Shown piece after piece: positions 7,176 to 7,864 of a stretch of DNA of 7,864 nt (the stretch's first letter is position 1; every line of letters begins with the position of its first letter). Both the position numbers and the translations under genes were made by a program. The notes beneath the pieces are model-generated. The model was given only the letters and a program-made list of their open reading frames with translations. It did not search any database and was not told the origin of the DNA. The DNA comes from Cellvibrionaceae bacterium. GTDB lineage: Bacteria > Pseudomonadota > Gammaproteobacteria > Pseudomonadales > Cellvibrionaceae. The stretch lies in the NCBI GenBank assembly GCA_021151615.1, contig JAGKXA010000202.1:1-7864 (forward strand), read 5' to 3'.

Positions 7176-7724
7176 ATGCGCATTAAACGGCGATTTAAAG
7201 CGGACGCGGAGCTCGACATCACCTCCTTTATGAATCTGATGATCATATTGGTGCCGGTGTTGTTGATGGGCATGGTGCTCGCGCGCACCACGGTGCTTGA
7301 CCTGAAGTTGCCGGACATGGCCGACTCCAGCATTCCCCAAACTGAGGAGCCTCCGCAACAATTGGAATTAATTATCCGCGCAGATAAATTTGAAGTGAAT
7401 TATCCGGCGGGCATTAAATTAAAGTGGGTCGAGAAAACTCCCGCTGGCGAATACGATTTCAAATTACTTGCCGGTGTATTGCAAGAGACCAAACGTTTGT
7501 TGGAAGACAAAGGCATCCAGAAAAAAGATATTTATATTCTCTCGGAAAAAGATACAGATTATCAAACGCTGGTTACCACTATGGATACGGTGCGCTCATT
7601 CAAAGCCGTCGTGGCTGCGAGCGTGGTGGATGCAGAATTGTTTCCGGAAATTTCCTTGGGCGATGCACCCCCGCCCGGCGCATCGACTGGTGCAGTAGCG
7701 AGCCCGGCAGGAGGTGCGCAATGA
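7176..7724 (+). CDS. TolR/ExbD-family motor subunit with Asn in place of the proton-carrying Asp
   Basis: This 182-residue protein has the standard plan: a basic cytoplasmic N-terminus (MRIKRRFK), one membrane helix at about 18-36, a strand VLDLKLP just outside the membrane, and a periplasmic domain to about 160 with the family-like end DTDYQTLVTTMDTVR and FPEISLGDA. It ends in a flexible Pro/Gly/Ala tail. Aligned with E. coli ExbD (VTPFID before its helix), this protein reads ITSFMN, so Asn20 (codon 7233-7235) sits exactly at the essential Asp25 position. The subunit should therefore be unable to carry protons itself. It lies 70 bases after the TolQ-like gene with only a weak ribosome site (GAGTGG, about 7161-7166), and overlaps the second TolR-like gene by ATGA. 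A structural or force-transmitting partner of an active TolR-type subunit is the likely role. Family certain; consequence of the Asn inferred. Confidence 0.94.
   Translation: MRIKRRFKADAELDITSFMNLMIILVPVLLMGMVLARTTVLDLKLPDMADSSIPQTEEPPQQLELIIRADKFEVNYPAGIKLKWVEKTPAGEYDFKLLAGVLQETKRLLEDKGIQKKDIYILSEKDTDYQTLVTTMDTVRSFKAVVAASVVDAELFPEISLGDAPPPGASTGAVASPAGGAQ
7709..7714 (+). promoter_or_regulatory. Strong Shine-Dalgarno site for the second TolR-like gene
   Basis: AGGAGG, followed by TG, lies six bases before the ATG at 7721 and inside the last codons of the first TolR-like gene. It is the best ribosome site in the window and, with the ATGA stop/start overlap, fixes the start of the second TolR-like gene. 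Confidence 0.8.
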
Positions 7725-7864
7725 AGCAATCCCTGCGCGCCAAACGTATGGCCAAGCATCACCGCCGTTTGAATCAGGTGCCGAGTCTTAACCTGGTATC
7801 CTTAATGGATATCTTCACCATTTTGGTATTTTTTCTGTTGGTAAATTCCGGCGATGTAGAAGTA
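7721..7864 (+). CDS. Second TolR/ExbD-family motor subunit, N-terminal part (3' end outside window)
   Basis: The first 48 codons are present and the frame is open to the window edge. They encode a very basic cytoplasmic tail (Lys, Arg and His through residue 16) and a membrane helix starting at about 26. The segment LNLVSLMDIFTILVFFLL matches the ExbD/TolR segment (I/V)NVTPF(I/L)DVMLVLL, with Asp30 at the position of ExbD Asp25 / TolR Asp23. This copy therefore retains the proton-carrying Asp that the preceding gene lacks. The start overlaps the previous stop as ATGA and is served by a near-perfect Shine-Dalgarno AGGAGG at 7709-7714, six bases upstream. It is predicted to be the proton-active TolR-type partner of the TolQ-like channel, comparable to AglQ or AglS. 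The periplasmic domain cannot be seen. Confidence 0.9.
   Translation, partial: MKQSLRAKRMAKHHRRLNQVPSLNLVSLMDIFTILVFFLLVNSGDVEV

Noticed and set aside
6425..7864. Classical Tol-Pal or ExbBD-TonB operon
   Set aside because: No TolA, TolB, Pal, YbgF or TonB follows or precedes in the window, and the proton-site residues differ (Asn in the first TolR-like protein, Val for the pore Glu); the TPR lipoprotein block is foreign to both systems.

Overview
The window is a single-direction (+ strand) gene cluster from a Gram-negative bacterium. The secretion signals, the two outer-membrane-type lipoproteins and the TolQ/TolR-type motor genes point to a proteobacterium. The overall protein style suggests a marine or soil gammaproteobacterium (Cellvibrio/Saccharophagus-like), but that placement is inference from impression only. 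There is no tRNA, rRNA, CRISPR array, insertion sequence or other mobile element, and no gene-free stretch longer than about 70 bases.

Layout: (1) the 3' part of a beta-rich gene of unknown function that enters from the left edge (2-373); (2) a 653-residue exported TPR plus coiled-coil protein (361-2322); (3) a 969-residue lipoprotein built almost wholly of TPR-like helical repeats (2319-5228); (4) a 261-residue TPR lipoprotein (5215-6000); (5) a 123-residue exported protein of unknown function (5993-6364); (6) a TolQ/ExbB/MotA-type proton-channel subunit (6425-7105); (7) a TolR/ExbD-type subunit (7176-7724); (8) the first 48 codons of a second TolR/ExbD-type subunit that leaves at the right edge (7721-7864). 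Genes 1-5 all overlap their neighbours by 4 to about 14 bases. A 60-base AT-rich gap separates them from the motor genes, and a 70-base gap separates the TolQ-like gene from the first TolR-like gene.

Working together: one TolQ-like and two different TolR-like genes, placed next to large periplasmic/outer-membrane TPR proteins, is the arrangement of the Agl/Glt envelope machine of Myxococcus (motor AglR-AglQ-AglS plus Glt proteins). Related clusters of poorly known function occur in gammaproteobacteria. My inference is a proton-motive-force-driven, envelope-spanning complex: the inner-membrane motor transmits force through the periplasm to TPR lipoproteins anchored at the outer membrane. What it moves or transports cannot be read from this window.

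The most notable observation is at the motor's active site. The first TolR-like subunit has Asn at the position of the proton-carrying Asp, while the second keeps Asp. The TolQ-like subunit has Val where ExbB/TolQ have a conserved pore Glu. This suggests a built-in asymmetric motor with one proton-active and one proton-inactive TolR-type subunit.
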